In this document: positions 62,428 through 64,000 of the stretch, in pieces
How positions within the stretch are numbered: the stretch's first letter is position 1
Layout: each line of letters starts with the position of its first letter
Position numbers and translations under genes: made by a program
Assembly (NCBI GenBank): GCA_964019425.1
Contig: OZ025794.1
Span: 124,001 to 188,000, forward strand
DNA length: 64,000 bases
Reading direction: 5' to 3'
Origin: Flectonema sp. DT1601
Taxonomy: Eukaryota; Euglenozoa; Diplonemea; Diplonemida; Diplonemidae
Notes under the pieces: model-generated
The model's database searches: none
Seen by the model: only the letters and a program-made list of their open reading frames with translations
What the model was told of the DNA's origin: nothing

Positions 62428-62573
62428 AGAAGTAACGTAAAAAATAAAATCTATATTTCGCAAATTCTTCTATCATTCAAACTAAATGAATGAATGATGG
62501 TGGCTACTTTAAGTACTTAAATACATCAAACACAAGAACTAAGGACAAACAGTGTCACAACAATAATATATAC
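61953..62573. other. Intergenic with A-tailed family A copy
   Basis: Contains family A copy 4 and otherwise A/T-rich unique DNA. No gene seen on either strand. Confidence 0.6.
62288..62426 (+). repeat. Dispersed repeat family A, copy 4 (37-A tail)
   Basis: TTTTGTTCGTGC, CCGTGAACCGACTTAAACTG, ATAAAGGAGGTTTACGTGTG, CTGCCCAACATTCTTTTTCG, ATACTTGTTAAATGC, then 37 A, the longest homopolymer noted here. It lacks the AGCTAA piece of copies 1 and 2. The long pure tail suggests the youngest insertion. Confidence 0.82.
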
Positions 62574-63966
62574 CTATGAAGGTCTTGATGGAATGCCTCT
62601 CGCCCACCAAGCAGGTGCTTGTTGTGGAAATGATTGACGTTTTTTCGGAGACGGTGGGCGATACGTAACACGAGCTGTATTCGAAATTCTAATTGTGCTC
62701 GTTGGGTTAAATGTATTGATTGGAGCAACAGACATAGGAGCGACAGGTGACGAAATCATTCCCGATGTCTTTCTCACAGCAGGAGGCGGAGAGCTATACC
62801 TTCGTTCTGGAACAGGATTATCAGGTTCGATATGATGAACATATGCTGGGATCACTTTATTATTTCCATAAAACCCATTACTTTGACTGCTTCCTATCAT
62901 TGGTTCTAAGAATGGTCCTGAAGGCATTTGACTTCTCGACGCAGTATTAAACGATCCAACCCTACGAACCATAGTATCTAAATATTCTTGTTGTTGTCCA
63001 ATTATTGATCCTGGGCGACACATTCGAATCCACGCAACAGCTTCTTTCGGAGTAAAATTATAATTCTTCATTAAATACAGTCCAATTAGCGTACCCGTTC
63101 TTCCAAGACCAGCCTTGCAATGAACAGCAATACAACTATCTTGATGCTCCGCAATCGATAAAAACTTTTCTACAATATCATCCGGTGGACAACTCCCATC
63201 CGTAAAAAATAAATCATAATGACTATAACCAGCTTGGGAAAAAATCCTTGAATCATACATCTTTTTATTAAGTCTAATCACGGTATTAACACCAAGCCTT
63301 CCAAACAGTTGTACATACTGGTCGGTTGTGAATGTGGTGTGAGGTCCGTTGGGACCAGAAAAAGCGATAAATTTATTCGGTACGATCCAATTCCAATCTC
63401 CGTTTAATAGTTGTTCGTAAAATTCGTATGAGTCCACGCTAAATTTGTTTACGTCAAACCAACCTAACTGCGTTGCTTTTTCAACTCCAGAAATGATGTC
63501 ATTCACTTGTAAAACATAGTCAGTTTGGTGTGGACTCGCATCAAAAAATGTCGTCCAACAATGCGACCAATTTCCAATTTTTTTAAGGGCTTCTTGAGAG
63601 CTTAATTTCATCCGCAGTACCAAATATAATCCTGCTAAAGTAGCAGCGTTCGTTGCCTTCCGAGGTTCATAAAACAGAGAGTAGTAATATAAAGTTTTAC
63701 CTGCCAAGTTTGGATCTCGTAGCTTGCCATCCAGAAGATCAATAAACCTCTTTGTCATTGCCAAGTTCAGAGGTCCAAAATCATTAAAAAACGGATCATA
63801 AATCAACACATCGTCAATACAAAAATAGTGACTCTTTGCGGTATCGTTTGGGTGATTAGCTACGAGTACGAAATAAAGCCTTTCTGGAACAATCTCAGAT
63901 GCTCTACCGGGAGGCTGCTGTTGCTGCTGCTGTTGCTGTTGGTGCTGCTGCTGTTGCTGGTGTTGT

Positions 63967-63999
<33 letters not shown>

Positions 64000-64000
64000 A
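62574..64000 (-). CDS. CDC14: CDC14 dual-specificity phosphatase, 5' end beyond window
   Basis: Phosphatase that removes phosphate from proline-directed Ser/Thr sites, acting in mitotic exit, cytokinesis and basal-body biology. The frame is open from the stop at 62574 to the window edge (475 codons and two bases), so the true start lies outside. It opens with 27 residues of nearly pure Gln (two His), then PPGRASEIVPERLYFVLVAN. The CDC14 N-terminal domain follows (HYFCIDDVLIYDPFFNDFGP, TLYYYSLFYEPRKATNAATL). The catalytic domain has the acid Asp in FTDGSCPPDDIVEKFL and the P-loop HCKAGLGRTG, both intact, then MCRPGSIIGQQQEYL, the usual CDC14 ending. The last 110 residues are Pro/Ser/Arg-rich and probably disordered, ending WWARGIPSRPS. 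Apparent internal starts near 63809 use GTG and are not real. Confidence 0.95.

Noticed and set aside
63806-63812. CDC14 start near 63809
   Set aside because: The codon is GTG and conserved CDC14 sequence (HYFCIDDVLIYDP) continues upstream to the window edge.

Overview
The window reads as nuclear DNA of a unicellular eukaryote. It is AT-rich, uses the standard code with all three stops, carries short GT-AG introns, and its intergenic stretches are packed with poly(A)/poly(T) runs of 15 to 37 bases. I support eighteen protein genes. All lie on the minus strand, so transcription would run from base 64000 towards base 1. About fourteen of them have a splice-acceptor-like site (pyrimidine- or T-rich stretch ending in AG) a few to about 60 bases before the ATG, with no coding exon visible upstream. 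Long one-strand gene arrays plus an acceptor before each start is what polycistronic transcription with spliced-leader trans-splicing looks like. That points to a euglenozoan (diplonemid- or bodonid-like) rather than an animal, plant or fungus. The lineage is inference; no rRNA or other marker is present.

Layout in transcription order (right to left): CDC14 phosphatase with an N-terminal polyQ tract (cut by the window end); a polyQ coiled-coil protein; a coiled-coil protein with Sfi1-like W/Y repeats; a very large surface receptor (two lectin-like domains, LamG-like domain, about 110 PTAI/PTAV repeats, EGF-like modules, about seven membrane helices). An 8.5-kb gene-poor, repeat-rich gap follows. 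Then come a SET/MYND methyltransferase, a small coiled-coil protein, an importin-alpha-like ARM protein, a PH-like/PDZ protein, a 3.8-kb gap, the Paf1-complex subunit LEO1, a 2710-residue FAB1/PIKfyve lipid kinase, an ABCG half-transporter, a 2.8-kb gap, an NMN adenylyltransferase, a protein with repeated VCP-interacting-like motifs, a PH-LRR-multi-membrane protein, a 2.1-kb gap, a two-finger RanBP2 zinc-finger protein, a YbjQ/UPF0145 protein, a RING-H2 protein and the 5' part of an unidentified coiled-coil gene.

Five genes have introns that can be reconstructed exactly from reading frame and domain continuity (eight introns: seven of 63 to 153 bases and one of 561 bases in LEO1). All donors fit GTNTG. 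The genes do not form an evident single pathway. Recurring themes are phosphoinositide/membrane signalling (FAB1, PH-LRR-TM, PH-PDZ), cell cycle and cytoskeleton (CDC14, Sfi1-like and coiled-coil proteins), and nuclear functions (LEO1, SET/MYND, importin-alpha-like).

Intergenic DNA carries several short dispersed repeat families of unknown type, one with A-tails like a SINE, a fresh 130-bp tandem duplication, and a double-hairpin element that could be a structured RNA or a foldback element. I saw no CRISPR array, complete rRNA or confident tRNA gene, and no virus-derived element.
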